DNA from: Mycolicibacterium gadium
Lineage (GTDB): Bacteria > Actinomycetota > Actinomycetes > Mycobacteriales > Mycobacteriaceae
Direction: 5' to 3'
Assembly (NCBI RefSeq): GCF_010728925.1
Contig: NZ_AP022608.1
Location: 2,294,001 to 2,358,000, forward strand
Length of the DNA: 64,000 nucleotides
Both the position numbers and the translations under genes were made by a program. The notes under the pieces were generated by a model. The model did not search any database. It was not told where the DNA came from and saw only the letters and a program-made list of their open reading frames with translations. This document shows, one piece after another, positions 9,172 to 23,546 of the stretch (the first letter of the stretch is position 1; each line of letters starts with the position of its first letter).

Positions 9172-10530
9172 CTATGAAGCGGACGCAGACGGAGCTGGAA
9201 CGTCGGTGCGGCGTTCCACCCCGTCAGGTCCGAACCGCGACCCTGACTTCTCCAGGCGACGTCCGAACAGCCGTTGCAGAGGCGTTGCGGCGAACGTAGT
9301 GATGATCGTCATGAGCGCCAAAATGGTATAGAGCTTGCCCGAAATCAGTCCCGCCTCGAATCCGATGTTGAGCAGAATCAGTTCCATCAGACCGCGAGCG
9401 TTGGCGAGTGCACCCATCGAACCCGCTTCGTACCAGCTCATGCCCTGCCAGCGCGCGGCCAGACCGACCGCGCCGAACTTCGCCACGAACGACACCACCA
9501 AAACGATCGCCGCCATGAGCAGGGTTGGCCCATCCAGAATCAAATTCAGCTGCGTATTCAGGCCCGAATAGATGAAAAACGCGGGTAGCAACAGGTAGGC
9601 GGTCAGCGGTTCGAATCGTTCACGGATGAGCTCGAGCAGCGAACCTCGCGGCATCATCAAGCCGGCCACGAAAGCGCCGAAGACCGAATAGATTCCGACG
9701 ATGTCGGTGAACCAGCTGGCGGTCAGCACGACCAAGAGAATGACGCTCAAATGGGCGATCGGTAGGCCGCCGGTGCGTTCGGTGTCAGCACGGCGCGGTG
9801 TCCACGTTTCGAGTCGCGCGAGCAGCGGTCGGCCGATGTACATCATGAACATCAGGTAGGCCAGCCCGCCTCCGATCGCCAAGAAGGCACCGAGCAGGCT
9901 CCCCTTCGCGGTGGACACAACGGTCGCCAGCAGCACCCACGAGCACGCGTCGTCAACAGCGGCGCATGACAAAGACATCGTTCCCAACCGGGTGTTGAGT
10001 AGGCCCGAGTCGCAAACGATCCAGGCCAGCATCGGGAACGCAGTAATCGCCACGGCCGCAGCGATGAACAGGCCGCCCTGCCAATGCGCCACCTTGTCGG
10101 TGAAATAGCCGCCGACACTGACCATCCACCATCCGACAACGCTCCCGAGGATCAACGGGACACCGATACCGGCGATCGAGGTGGCTCCGGCTTGCCTGGT
10201 GTGGGAGGCCAGGATGTCGAGCTTGAACGACGTTCCCACCAGGAACATGTAGAGCACGAGCCCGAGTTGACCGACGACATAGATCACGGTGAGGTTCGGA
10301 TGCGTGATCGTCTCGGCGCCGATGGTCAGCTTGGCGGGGAACAGCCATTGCTGTGCCGCCGGCCATATCCAGCCCAATACCGAAGGCCCGAGCAGAAATC
10401 CGGCCACCATGATCGCGACCACTTGAACCTGGCCGAGCCGGCGGAACACGGGCCAGAGAAGCCGGTACGTCAGCAGAATGACCGCGATCTGGAAAAAGAA
10501 GTGATAGGCGATCCCCAGTAGTGATGGCAT
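9172..10530 (-). CDS. CPA2-family cation/proton antiporter, last gene of PKS operon
   Basis: The 452-residue membrane protein has about 12-13 hydrophobic helices and is of the KefB/CHX monovalent cation:proton antiporter type. The diagnostic motifs are AITAFPMLAW around residue 164 and AAVDDACSW near 190, whose acidic pair is the ion-binding site of the family. The C-terminal 35 residues are polar and there is no RCK/TrkA domain. The ATG lies only three bases after the stop of the ABC permease gene, so it is almost surely co-translated with the PKS/exporter operon. In that setting it could protect against an ionophoric or membrane-active product or restore ion balance during export; this is inference. 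A housekeeping Na+ or K+ role is the alternative. Confidence 0.88.
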   Translation of the reverse strand: MPSLLGIAYHFFFQIAVILLTYRLLWPVFRRLGQVQVVAIMVAGFLLGPSVLGWIWPAAQQWLFPAKLTIGAETITHPNLTVIYVVGQLGLVLYMFLVGTSFKLDILASHTRQAGATSIAGIGVPLILGSVVGWWMVSVGGYFTDKVAHWQGGLFIAAAVAITAFPMLAWIVCDSGLLNTRLGTMSLSCAAVDDACSWVLLATVVSTAKGSLLGAFLAIGGGLAYLMFMMYIGRPLLARLETWTPRRADTERTGGLPIAHLSVILLVVLTASWFTDIVGIYSVFGAFVAGLMMPRGSLLELIRERFEPLTAYLLLPAFFIYSGLNTQLNLILDGPTLLMAAIVLVVSFVAKFGAVGLAARWQGMSWYEAGSMGALANARGLMELILLNIGFEAGLISGKLYTILALMTIITTFAATPLQRLFGRRLEKSGSRFGPDGVERRTDVPAPSASAS

Positions 10531-10533
10531 CGA

Positions 10534-11391
10534 TCAGCCCCTGTCCGACCATCGAAACACGGCCAAGCAGGCGATCAATCCGCCGATGCTCCAGGCCACC
10601 AGCACGAGGAATATGCGTCCATGCTCCCAGCTCCCCGCCGGTTCGAACGCGGCCATCTGTTCCGGCAAGAGAACCGACCGAAATCCTTGAGCCAACCACT
10701 TGACGGGGAAGATCGATCCGACGATCAACATCCAGGTCGGTAGCAACATGAGCGGCACGTAGGTGCCCGAGAGAAATTGCAGGCCCACGGCTGGGCCGTT
10801 GGTGATGACGGCGGCAGAGACGGCATTGCTTGCGACATTGCTGATCAGGATGCCCAACAGGGAGCAGCTGATGATGCCGAGTACGAAAACCCACGCCAAC
10901 GTGAACCACCCGTAACTGTCTGTTGGCAGGTGCAGGCCGAAGGCGAAAACGGCTACAAGCAAAAGGATTACGGCCTCTGCCAGGCTGACGATGGCAACCA
11001 GCATGATCTTGCCGATGAAGTACGATGACGCGGTCGCCGGTGTTCCGCGGAGTCGCCTCAGCGCCCCTGTATCGCGGTCGGCGGCAATGCTTATGCCCAG
11101 GTTGATGAACGAAGTCGACAGAATTCCGTACGCAAGCATGCTTGCCGCGATTACGGCCCCCATACTGATGTTGGTGTTCGGAAGTTCCGCCGTGAAGATC
11201 GAACCCAGGAGAAGACAGATCAGGGCCGGCATCGAGAACGTCAAAACCACTTGTTCGGGTCGGCGGTAGAACATCTTCAGCTCGGGTACGACTCTTGAAA
11301 AACCGATGCGCACCGACGACGGAATCGGTGTTGCGGCATGTACGGCGCGCTGTCGCACGGGCAGAGGCGTTTCAGTGGGTTTGACAGACAT
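10534..11391 (-). CDS. ABC-2 type exporter permease of the PKS operon
   Basis: The 285-residue permease has a cytoplasmic N-terminus of about 45 residues and six predicted membrane helices in the ABC-2 arrangement (LTFSMPALICLLLGSIF, then four central helices, then a last one near 265). It pairs with the ATPase encoded just upstream. The ATG at 11391 overlaps the ATPase stop as TGATG, which indicates translational coupling; reading further upstream would give a long non-membrane extension lying inside the ATPase gene. Exporters of this DrrA/DrrB kind move hydrophobic metabolites out of the cell, and the position directly behind a PKS supports export of its product or self-resistance. The cargo is unknown. 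Confidence 0.88.
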   Translation of the reverse strand: MSVKPTETPLPVRQRAVHAATPIPSSVRIGFSRVVPELKMFYRRPEQVVLTFSMPALICLLLGSIFTAELPNTNISMGAVIAASMLAYGILSTSFINLGISIAADRDTGALRRLRGTPATASSYFIGKIMLVAIVSLAEAVILLLVAVFAFGLHLPTDSYGWFTLAWVFVLGIISCSLLGILISNVASNAVSAAVITNGPAVGLQFLSGTYVPLMLLPTWMLIVGSIFPVKWLAQGFRSVLLPEQMAAFEPAGSWEHGRIFLVLVAWSIGGLIACLAVFRWSDRG

Positions 11392-12229
11392 CACGCCATA
11401 CCGATCAGGTGAAGGTACGCATCTTCGAGTGTCGGCCTGGTGACTGTCAATTGCGCCAGTTCTGCACCGGCGTGGCTCAGCTGCCTGATCAGTTCCGTCG
11501 GGAAGTTGGTGCGCTCGACGCGAATCTCGTCGCCCTGCATCCACGTGACGGTCGCGGCCGAGTCGACGTGTTCAACCAATTTCATCGGCGAGTCCACTGC
11601 CACTACCCTGCCGCCTGCTATGACCGCGACGCGGTCTGCCAGCGCGGCTGCTTCTTCCAGGTAGTGAGTGGTGAGGAGGATCGTCGTACCGTCAGCTGCC
11701 AAAAGCCTGACGAGATCCCAGAACTGCCGTCTGGCTTCGGGATCGAAGCCGGTGGTCGGTTCGTCCAGGAACAGCAGTTCCGGCGTACCGACGATGCCGA
11801 GAGCGACGTCGAGTCGCCGGCGTTGTCCGCCTGACAACGTCTTGACCTTGTTCCCGGCAGAGGAGGAGAGACCGACGAGGTCGAGCACGTCCTCCGGCAA
11901 CCGCGTGGTGCCATAGCAATTGGTGAACATCTGCACGGTTTCGTGCACGGTGAGCATTCCGGCGTCGCTGGCCTCTTGGAGGACGATGCCGATCTTCGCG
12001 CGCCAGCTCCGACCAGCAGTGCCCGGATCTTCGCCCAACACCAGCACTTGCCCAGCGTCACGCTTCCGGTTGCCTTCGAGGATCTCTATCGTCGTCGACT
12101 TTCCCGCCCCGTTCGGTCCGAGGATGGCGAAGATCTCGCCATAGCCAACGTCCAGATCGAGGTTTTGAACAGCGGGTGTTCGTCCGTAAGCCTTGGACAG
12201 CCCGCGCACATGCACCGCGGTCGCTGTCA

Positions 12230-12230
<1 letters not shown>
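11391..12230 (-). CDS. ABC exporter ATPase (DrrA-like) of the PKS operon
   Basis: The 279-residue nucleotide-binding protein has a complete set of motifs: Walker A GPNGAGKST near 39, Q-loop VLQEAS, signature LSGGQRRRLDVA near 133, Walker B LLFLDEPTTGFD and a switch His in TTHYLEE. The C-terminal 60 residues match the regulatory tail of drug and lipid export ATPases. The ATG overlaps the PKS stop codon (TGATG) and its own stop overlaps the permease start in the same way, so three genes are translationally linked. It should power the 10534-11391 permease. Substrate specificity is inferred only from context: the polyketide made by the upstream enzymes. Confidence 0.93.
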
Positions 12231-17758
<5,528 letters not shown>

Positions 17759-17760
17759 GC

Positions 17761-19530
17761 TCAACTCGATTGAAGTGCCGGCGTGGTGGCGACAATCCAG
17801 TCGCCGCTCACCGGATTGCTTGCTTGCTCGCGCCGGTAGACCGATCGCAATTCGCGTAGTAACGAATCCCGTTGCCATTCCTGCACTTGATGCATCGTGT
17901 CATCGTCTCCGAACATCGCAGACTTGTCCGCGATGACGGTTTCGACAAGCTGACCGGCCAGCTGACGCAACAGCCGAGCATTGGCTTCGAACTGCTCGGT
18001 GAAGTTCGCGGCCTTTCCCATCATTGCGATGTGCAATAGCTCCATGAACTTCAGCGGCGCATACAGGTCGACGAATGCCAACGACGACTCGCCGACCTCC
18101 ACCGCAGCCCACTCCCGAAAGAACCGTTGAACGCGATTACTGAGCGCGATGAGACCTTCGAGGTGAGGAACGAAATCCGGCTCATCAGCCACCCGCACGA
18201 AGCGGTCGTTTGTGTAGAGGAGACCGACGAATCCCCAATAGAACGCGATATCCCAGACGATTTTCGAGGACATCACCGGCGCGGATCCCATCAGCGTGTA
18301 CTGATCTTGATACACCGCGAGCCACATCTCGGTGAGCGACCGATACAGCGAATCACTGATCTGTGAGCGAGCAAGGACGTCCTCACCGTCGAGGTCGCGA
18401 ACGACCATATCGGTGATCAGCCCATTTCCGATCGCAACGAGATCCAGTCCGGACGAGTACAAGGGGTCGAGGAATACTCCCGCGTCTCCCGTGAGACACC
18501 ACCTGTCGTGCCCGTCGAACACCTTGGTCGCACCATGGCTGTATTTCTTCATCACACGGAAGTCCATGATCAGGTCGTCGAGTTCCGCGAGCACTGCGGC
18601 GCACTGCGGTTCGTGCGCGCTGAGCCATGCTTTTGCCCTGGCCAGTGTGTTGAAGTCGTCAAACGCGTGGAACGCCGGGTCGGCCACGATACCCACGCTG
18701 GTCGCACCGGATGCGAGTCGGATGAGCCAGACCCAGTAACCCTCACCCATGAGGTGATTGGTGGACATCGCACGGTCACCCTCGTGCAGCCGTGCCTGCC
18801 AGGACGGTTCATCGCTCCACCGCCCGATGTCGACTTCCGCCGCGACCCGGAACCACACTGCATTGCAGTGATGCTCGTTTTCGCGCTTGAGATCCAGCTG
18901 ACGGGACAGCGCCCGATTCCTGCCCGAGGCATCGACGACCCACCGCGCAGTCATGTGTGCCACCGCGTCGCCGTTCTGGACCGTGATCGTGTGTGGGCCG
19001 TCGTCCTGTCCAAAGTCGACTGAACGAACTCGGCCACAGGCGATCTCGACTCCCTCCGAAAGGCAACGACGTGCGAGCTCGTTCTCCAACCTGCCGCGAT
19101 CGATTTGATACGTCACCTGAGGGACGAAAGACGAGCTGCCGAGTTCGACGCGCTGCGCAATGTCGGTGTTGAGCTCGTCGGAGAAGAACATCCGGAGCCC
19201 CATCTTGCGCAGTTGAGCGGACTGCAAGTGATCACCCAATCCCAGCCGGTCGCGCAGATAGTGCGCGGAGACCTCGACCGTGGACTCACCGACCGTATGG
19301 GTGATCTCCGGTACCGGATGAGCGTTGGGTTCGATGACCGCGATTCGTGTCGCCGGACGGGCCCGGCGAATCTCCAGTGCCAGCGTCAGCGCCGCCACGC
19401 CTCCGCCGATGATGCCGATGTCGTGATCCGTTGCCGGATGGCCGCCCTGCGTGAGGCGCGACTTGATTCGCAGCGCAAGCGCTTCGCGCGCCTGCGGACT
19501 CATCTGCGACACCTGCGCCCGAATATCCAC
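17761..19530 (-). CDS. FAD-dependent halogenase-like enzyme, first gene of PKS operon
   Basis: The 589-residue flavoprotein has a GTG start with GAGAGGGG eight bases upstream. Residues 10-26 form a helix (MSPQAREALALRIKSRL) like the linkers seen ahead of NRPS/PKS modules. Then comes the FAD fold IGIIGGGVAAL (38-48) and GESTVEVSAHYL (81-92). LRKMGLRMFF (107-116) has Lys109 where flavin halogenases keep the catalytic lysine. GYWVWLIRL (264-272) corresponds to the WxWxIP halogenase motif with Arg for Pro. GDAGVFLDPLYSSGLDL (348-364) is halogenase-like. The C-terminal 200 residues are helical. A role in halogenating or oxidising the polyketide or an ACP-bound intermediate is likely but not proven. 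It leads the operon, and the PKS starts two bases after its stop. Confidence 0.85.
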   Translation of the reverse strand: MDIRAQVSQMSPQAREALALRIKSRLTQGGHPATDHDIGIIGGGVAALTLALEIRRARPATRIAVIEPNAHPVPEITHTVGESTVEVSAHYLRDRLGLGDHLQSAQLRKMGLRMFFSDELNTDIAQRVELGSSSFVPQVTYQIDRGRLENELARRCLSEGVEIACGRVRSVDFGQDDGPHTITVQNGDAVAHMTARWVVDASGRNRALSRQLDLKRENEHHCNAVWFRVAAEVDIGRWSDEPSWQARLHEGDRAMSTNHLMGEGYWVWLIRLASGATSVGIVADPAFHAFDDFNTLARAKAWLSAHEPQCAAVLAELDDLIMDFRVMKKYSHGATKVFDGHDRWCLTGDAGVFLDPLYSSGLDLVAIGNGLITDMVVRDLDGEDVLARSQISDSLYRSLTEMWLAVYQDQYTLMGSAPVMSSKIVWDIAFYWGFVGLLYTNDRFVRVADEPDFVPHLEGLIALSNRVQRFFREWAAVEVGESSLAFVDLYAPLKFMELLHIAMMGKAANFTEQFEANARLLRQLAGQLVETVIADKSAMFGDDDTMHQVQEWQRDSLLRELRSVYRREQASNPVSGDWIVATTPALQSS

Positions 19531-19780
19531 GCGCTACCCCTCTCGACTCGTGCCACCAGCAGGCCCGTCGCTCGACCGACCACCACGGACTAGCCCATGA
19601 CCTCAATGGGGATCGTCCGGCGTTCGATGCAGAATCGATGCAGGATCCCCGTGTCGAGCGAACCACAAACGCGGCGGGCGAGCATCGCCAAAGTGATTAC
19701 CTAATCCTGACGGCTCGCTTCGGCGGCACCGTGACGGGTATTGAAAGCCATTCATCCGCATGCGCGAACAGGGAGCACAC
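19531..19780. promoter_or_regulatory. divergent intergenic region between PKS operon and FNT channel
   Basis: These 250 bases must carry the promoter of the five-gene polyketide operon (minus strand) and of the FNT gene (plus strand). The only clear signals are the two ribosome binding sites at the ends: GAGAGGGG for the halogenase-like gene and GGGAG for the FNT gene. I see no convincing operator palindrome, and no regulator gene lies within the operon. Confidence 0.5.
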
Positions 19781-20626
19781 GTGAGCCAGACGAGTCGGCG
19801 CGAGCTCGGCGATTCCAACCGTCCCATCGAAGACGAACTCGAGGACGCCTTCGCCCGAATGATCGATGAGGGTACGCAGCGCCTACACCGAACATGGCGC
19901 GAAGTGCTGGCGACGGGCTTTTTCGGCGGTACCGAAGTCGCGATGGGCGTCCTCGCCTATCTGTCGGTCCTGCATGCCACGCATAACTCGCTGCTGGCCG
20001 GGCTGGCCTTCTCGATTGGATTTCTCGCCCTACTCCTGGGCCGCAGCGAGCTCTTCACCGAGGGTTTCCTGGTGCCGGTCACGACAGTGGCGGCCAAACG
20101 GGCCAGTGTGGGCCAGCTGTTCAAGCTGTGGACCGGCACGCTGGCGGCCAACCTCGCCGGCGGTTGGGTGTTGATGTGGCTGATCATGAAGGCCTACCCG
20201 AAGTTGCACGAGCAGACCATCGAGTCAGCCACCCACTTCATCGCCGCACCGATATCGGCGGAAACGGTGGCATTGACCCTGCTCGGCGGAATGGCGATCA
20301 CCCTGATGACGCGCATGCAGCACGGCACCGACTCGATGTTCGGGAAGATCGCAGCCGCCGTCGCCGGGGCGTTCCTGCTGGCGGGGCTGCAGATGTTCCA
20401 TTCCATCCTGGACTCGCTGCTGATCTTCGGAGCAATTGCGACCGGTAGCGCTCCGTTCGGGTACCTCAGCTGGCTCAGCTGGTTCGGCTACACCCTCGCC
20501 GGCAACATCGTCGGCGGCCTAGGACTCGTCACGCTTCTTCGGTTGGTGCGTACCAAGGACCGCCTCCGAGAGGAGCGCGAGGAAGCTGACGATGAACCGG
20601 ACGGCAGTGGTGAGGAGGTCGACTGA
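19781..20626 (+). CDS. formate/nitrite transporter (FNT) family channel
   Basis: About 281 residues from a GTG at 19781 with GGGAG six bases upstream; an ATG at 19760 in the same frame would add seven residues. A charged N-terminus of about 45 residues is followed by six hydrophobic segments with the FNT pentamer pattern, including GRSELFTEGFLVPV (about residue 100) and AANLAGGW. FNT proteins pass small monovalent anions such as formate, nitrite or hydrosulfide. This one belongs to the longer FNT branch common in actinobacteria, and its ion is unknown. The C-terminus is highly charged (EEREEADDEPDG). It diverges from the polyketide operon and has no functional link that I can see. Confidence 0.87.
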   Translation: MSQTSRRELGDSNRPIEDELEDAFARMIDEGTQRLHRTWREVLATGFFGGTEVAMGVLAYLSVLHATHNSLLAGLAFSIGFLALLLGRSELFTEGFLVPVTTVAAKRASVGQLFKLWTGTLAANLAGGWVLMWLIMKAYPKLHEQTIESATHFIAAPISAETVALTLLGGMAITLMTRMQHGTDSMFGKIAAAVAGAFLLAGLQMFHSILDSLLIFGAIATGSAPFGYLSWLSWFGYTLAGNIVGGLGLVTLLRLVRTKDRLREEREEADDEPDGSGEEVD

Positions 20627-20673
20627 GGTGAAAAAGGCGACAGACCGACCGGGCCGGTGTCAAGGTAAGACCA

Positions 20674-21042
20674 ATGCATCTGACTCTGGCGGTGCCTTTC
20701 TCGGTTGCCGCGGTGGCCATCTGCCTCACGGCACCAGCGGCCGCCGGTGACGAATGCAGCGTCCTCTCGCCCGCGACTGATCGGTTGGAGACGGTGTTGG
20801 ATTCGGTTTCTCCTTCCGGGACACCGCCATACGTCGCAGGCCAGATTCGTAAGGCGCTGTCACCGCTATACGCCTTGAGAAGCCCCGCCGCCATCGACCT
20901 TCGGATCCGGTCGGACATGCTGGCAACTCAGGTGGACAACAGTGACCCATATCGACCGGCAAGCCCAGAGCTACCGGTCAGCGACCTCGTCAAGGCGACG
21001 CAACTGCTCGCCGCCGCGCGCGAATACTGCGCGCCTAGGTAA
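20674..21042 (+). CDS. small secreted mycobacterial protein, unknown function
   Basis: The 122-residue protein has a clear signal peptide (MHLTLAVPFSVAAVAICLTA, cleavage near AAAG about residue 25). The mature part of about 97 residues has two cysteines (ECSV near its start and EYCAPR at the end) that could form a disulfide. The body looks helical. No family is recognised; many mycobacteria encode short exported proteins of this sort. It ends four bases before the stop of the convergent gene at 21047, so the two do not share a transcript. Confidence 0.7.
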   Translation: MHLTLAVPFSVAAVAICLTAPAAAGDECSVLSPATDRLETVLDSVSPSGTPPYVAGQIRKALSPLYALRSPAAIDLRIRSDMLATQVDNSDPYRPASPELPVSDLVKATQLLAAAREYCAPR

Positions 21043-21046
21043 GCGG

Positions 21047-21826
21047 CTAGCTCCCCGGGCCCCAGACTCGAACCGATAGACGTTCTGCGCCAGGCCAGAT
21101 GGCGTTCGCAGCCGGTGAGGCGCAGAAGGCTGTCTCGGCTCGGCGGATGGTCATGCCGACCGCATGGAGGCCGTCTTGCTGGTGGGCGCGGCAGATGACG
21201 GTCAAGACACGGTGGGTCGCCGGATCGACTTCCTGAGCTTCGATGGTCAACACCACGACGAGCGTGTACCCGGCGCCGGTTGGAAGATAGAAGGTGAGAT
21301 CCCGGCTGACCAGGCCGCCTCCGTTAACGACGAGGTAGCCGTCTCCGCTGGGATACGCGGATTGCCCGACCATCTGCGTGCGTTCGTAATGGAGGCGGTC
21401 ACCGGGCGCGCGCCACGTCGTGAAACGGGTGTTTGGGCTGCCGTTGAACAGATTTCGGGCGACCGGGATGATCAGTTCTTCGCGACCGTCGGCGTCGACG
21501 TCCTGCAACCCGACGCCCCCGGGACTCGACGGCTCCAACAACTCATCGATCGTTTGCACGACCTCGCCCGCCGCATCTGTCACGGTGACCTTCACCGCCC
21601 TCGGCTGCGGCAGCTCGGGCACGGACCAATAGGTGACGGCGAAGTCGAGAGCGCCGGAGCGCAGGGAGCAGTCGACATGCGGCGAAGTGCCCTCCGGGCT
21701 GATGACCGGGACCGCTTGCGGGCACGGCGGCAACGCGGTGTCAGCACCGGCCGTGGGCCACACGGTGCCGGCAGCCACCATCGCCACGACCCCGGCCAGT
21801 AGTGACAGCCGCCTCATGGCGTGCAC
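21047..21826 (-). CDS. secreted protein of unknown function, downstream of mce operon
   Basis: About 259 residues beginning at a GTG directly after the TAG of the Mce-associated gene; an ATG three codons on is equally possible. It has a signal peptide (RRLSLLAGVVAMVAAGTVWP, cleavage near GADT about 28). The mature protein has conserved-looking cysteines (PPCPQ, VDCSL, VICRA, AFCAS) and a short LQDVDADGREELIIPV stretch near 112 resembling an FG-GAP/EF-hand-like acidic repeat. No enzyme motif is seen. Zero spacing to the gene before it makes it the last gene of the mce transcript, so it may act with the transporter at the cell surface. Confidence 0.72.
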   Translation of the reverse strand: MHAMRRLSLLAGVVAMVAAGTVWPTAGADTALPPCPQAVPVISPEGTSPHVDCSLRSGALDFAVTYWSVPELPQPRAVKVTVTDAAGEVVQTIDELLEPSSPGGVGLQDVDADGREELIIPVARNLFNGSPNTRFTTWRAPGDRLHYERTQMVGQSAYPSGDGYLVVNGGGLVSRDLTFYLPTGAGYTLVVVLTIEAQEVDPATHRVLTVICRAHQQDGLHAVGMTIRRAETAFCASPAANAIWPGAERLSVRVWGPGS

Positions 21827-22546
21827 CTACCGCGGCGGGGTCGGCTTGGCGGGCGCGGACCCTGCGGGGGGTGGCGGTGTCGGGATCTGTTGCCCTACAG
21901 GCGGATTGGCACCTGCCTTGGGGCCGATGTCCGATACCTGCCAGGTATCGCTGACCTTGTGCACGGTGACCTCCAGCAGGATGATCGACACCTTGGGTGT
22001 GGGGTTCTGCAAGTTGCGAGTGGTCTGGTGCGCCGCCACCACCACCTGATAGGAACCGTCGGGTTGTGCCACGGGATCGGTGGCCAACACTTCGCCGGTA
22101 GAGCTGACCTGGGCCTCCAGCATGACGGCTTTGAGCACCTCGGTGGCGTCGACGTACTTGTCCTTGAGTTGCTGCGATACGCCATCTTCGACCGCACGGA
22201 AGAAGGCGTCGGGATCTTCGAAGGTGTAGTTCAGCGACCTCAGGGCATAGTCCTTGGCCAGCTGTGCCGCCGCGTCGCGATCGGCCTGGCTCTGGCGCAG
22301 CGCCTCCAGCTGGCTGGTCGCTTGGTGATATTTGACGAACCCGAATACGGCGCCGCCGAGTACCGCGGCCACCAGTACCGCTGCGACCCATAGCCAGCGC
22401 TTGGGCAGCAGCCGAGGCGGGTCGTCGTCACGATCTGTCGGCTTGGGCTGGGTTTCGTCGGCTCCGGTGGCGTCGCTGTCGTCCCCGGCGCCGTCGCGTT
22501 CGGCGTCGTCGACTTCTTCGTCTCCGTTGTCGGTTGGGTTGGTCAT
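21827..22546 (-). CDS. Mce-associated membrane protein (Mas)
   Basis: About 239 residues from the ATG at 22546 (MTNPTDNGDEE), which has AGAAAGAAG upstream; a reading from 22582 overlaps mceF and is less likely. Layout: acidic disordered N-terminus, one membrane helix (LWVAAVLVAAVLGGAVFGFV, about 52-71), then an outer domain with a SnoaL/VirB8-like fold as in Mas proteins such as Rv0177, and a Pro-rich tail. Such proteins sit next to mce operons and stabilise the Mce complexes in the envelope. It follows mceF with a short gap, so it is in the same operon. Confidence 0.85.
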   Translation of the reverse strand: MTNPTDNGDEEVDDAERDGAGDDSDATGADETQPKPTDRDDDPPRLLPKRWLWVAAVLVAAVLGGAVFGFVKYHQATSQLEALRQSQADRDAAAQLAKDYALRSLNYTFEDPDAFFRAVEDGVSQQLKDKYVDATEVLKAVMLEAQVSSTGEVLATDPVAQPDGSYQVVVAAHQTTRNLQNPTPKVSIILLEVTVHKVSDTWQVSDIGPKAGANPPVGQQIPTPPPPAGSAPAKPTPPR

Positions 22547-22571
22547 ACGAGCTTCTTTCTGTGCCGTCGCG

Positions 22572-23546
22572 TCATCGCGCACCCTGGTGCCATTCGGGCA
22601 CGTTGAGTTGGACCCGTACTCCCCCGGTGTCGTTGAACGTTGATTCCCAGAAGTCGAGCCAGTGCCCGGCGTCTATTTTGATGTCGTGTAGCGGTGCGAG
22701 CGCAGGCTGCAGGACGGTGGCAAAGCTGCCCAGCGGCCCGGCCAAGAGGTCGAGGTATTCGCCGAGCTTCGCGACCATGACCGTGACCGCATCGTCAGGG
22801 CCAATTACCCCCACTCCGGCATGTGAGATCGTCTCGATTTCGTGGATCAGGCCCAGGAATGCCTGAACCGAGGGTGGTAGCTGATCACCGGTCTCGCTGA
22901 TCACGTAGCCGGCGTTGAGGTCGCCCAGGTTGGTGGTGAGGGTCGAGACGTTGTTAACGAGGGTGGCCAGCAGTGCCTTGTCATCCTGGATCACGTCGGC
23001 GGTCAATCCGGCAGTGGTGGCCAGCGAGTCGATGGTGTCGTCGTTGTCGGCGAACACGGCGGACATCTCGTTGACGATGGACCGAATCTGGTCGAGGTTC
23101 AGCGCCGTGAACAAGACATTGACCTTGGCGAGCAAGTCACTGGCAGTGACGATCGGCGCAACCTGATCCGCGGGGATCACCGCCCCATCGGTGAAGTACG
23201 GCGGCGCAATCAATTCCGGCTTGAAGTCGATGTATTGCTCGCCGACGGCGGAGAGGTTCTCGATGCTGATCGGGCTGGCGGCGGGAACCTGGTGTGCCCG
23301 GTCGAGTTCGATCGAGACCGCGAGCCCGAAGTTGGTGGTCTGGATACCTGACACGCGACCGACCTTGATGCCGCGCATCGTCACGTCCGATGTGGGCATC
23401 AGCCCGCCGGAAGCGTTGAGCAGAAGGGTGAGTCGGGTGACCTGCTTGGTCGGACTCACGTCCAGCACAGCGAATGTCATATAAGCGGCTCCGAAAAGTG
23501 TCATCACCGCGAGGATGACCAGTGTGGTGCGGGCGTTGAATTTCAT
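22572..23546 (-). CDS. mceF: MceF, Mce-family lipid-transport protein
   Basis: The 324-residue protein has one N-terminal membrane helix (TTLVILAVMTLFGAAYMTFA) and an MCE domain (about 36-115, containing GGLMPTSDVTMRGIKVGRV), followed by a long alpha-helical region that builds the tube across the periplasm. Its ATG overlaps the mceE stop by four bases. By position (sixth Mce gene) it is MceF. Mce complexes import lipids such as sterols or fatty acids with YrbE permeases and the ATPase MceG; the lipid for this copy is unknown. Unlike many MceF proteins there is no long Pro-rich C-terminus. Confidence 0.92.
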   Translation of the reverse strand: MKFNARTTLVILAVMTLFGAAYMTFAVLDVSPTKQVTRLTLLLNASGGLMPTSDVTMRGIKVGRVSGIQTTNFGLAVSIELDRAHQVPAASPISIENLSAVGEQYIDFKPELIAPPYFTDGAVIPADQVAPIVTASDLLAKVNVLFTALNLDQIRSIVNEMSAVFADNDDTIDSLATTAGLTADVIQDDKALLATLVNNVSTLTTNLGDLNAGYVISETGDQLPPSVQAFLGLIHEIETISHAGVGVIGPDDAVTVMVAKLGEYLDLLAGPLGSFATVLQPALAPLHDIKIDAGHWLDFWESTFNDTGGVRVQLNVPEWHQGAR

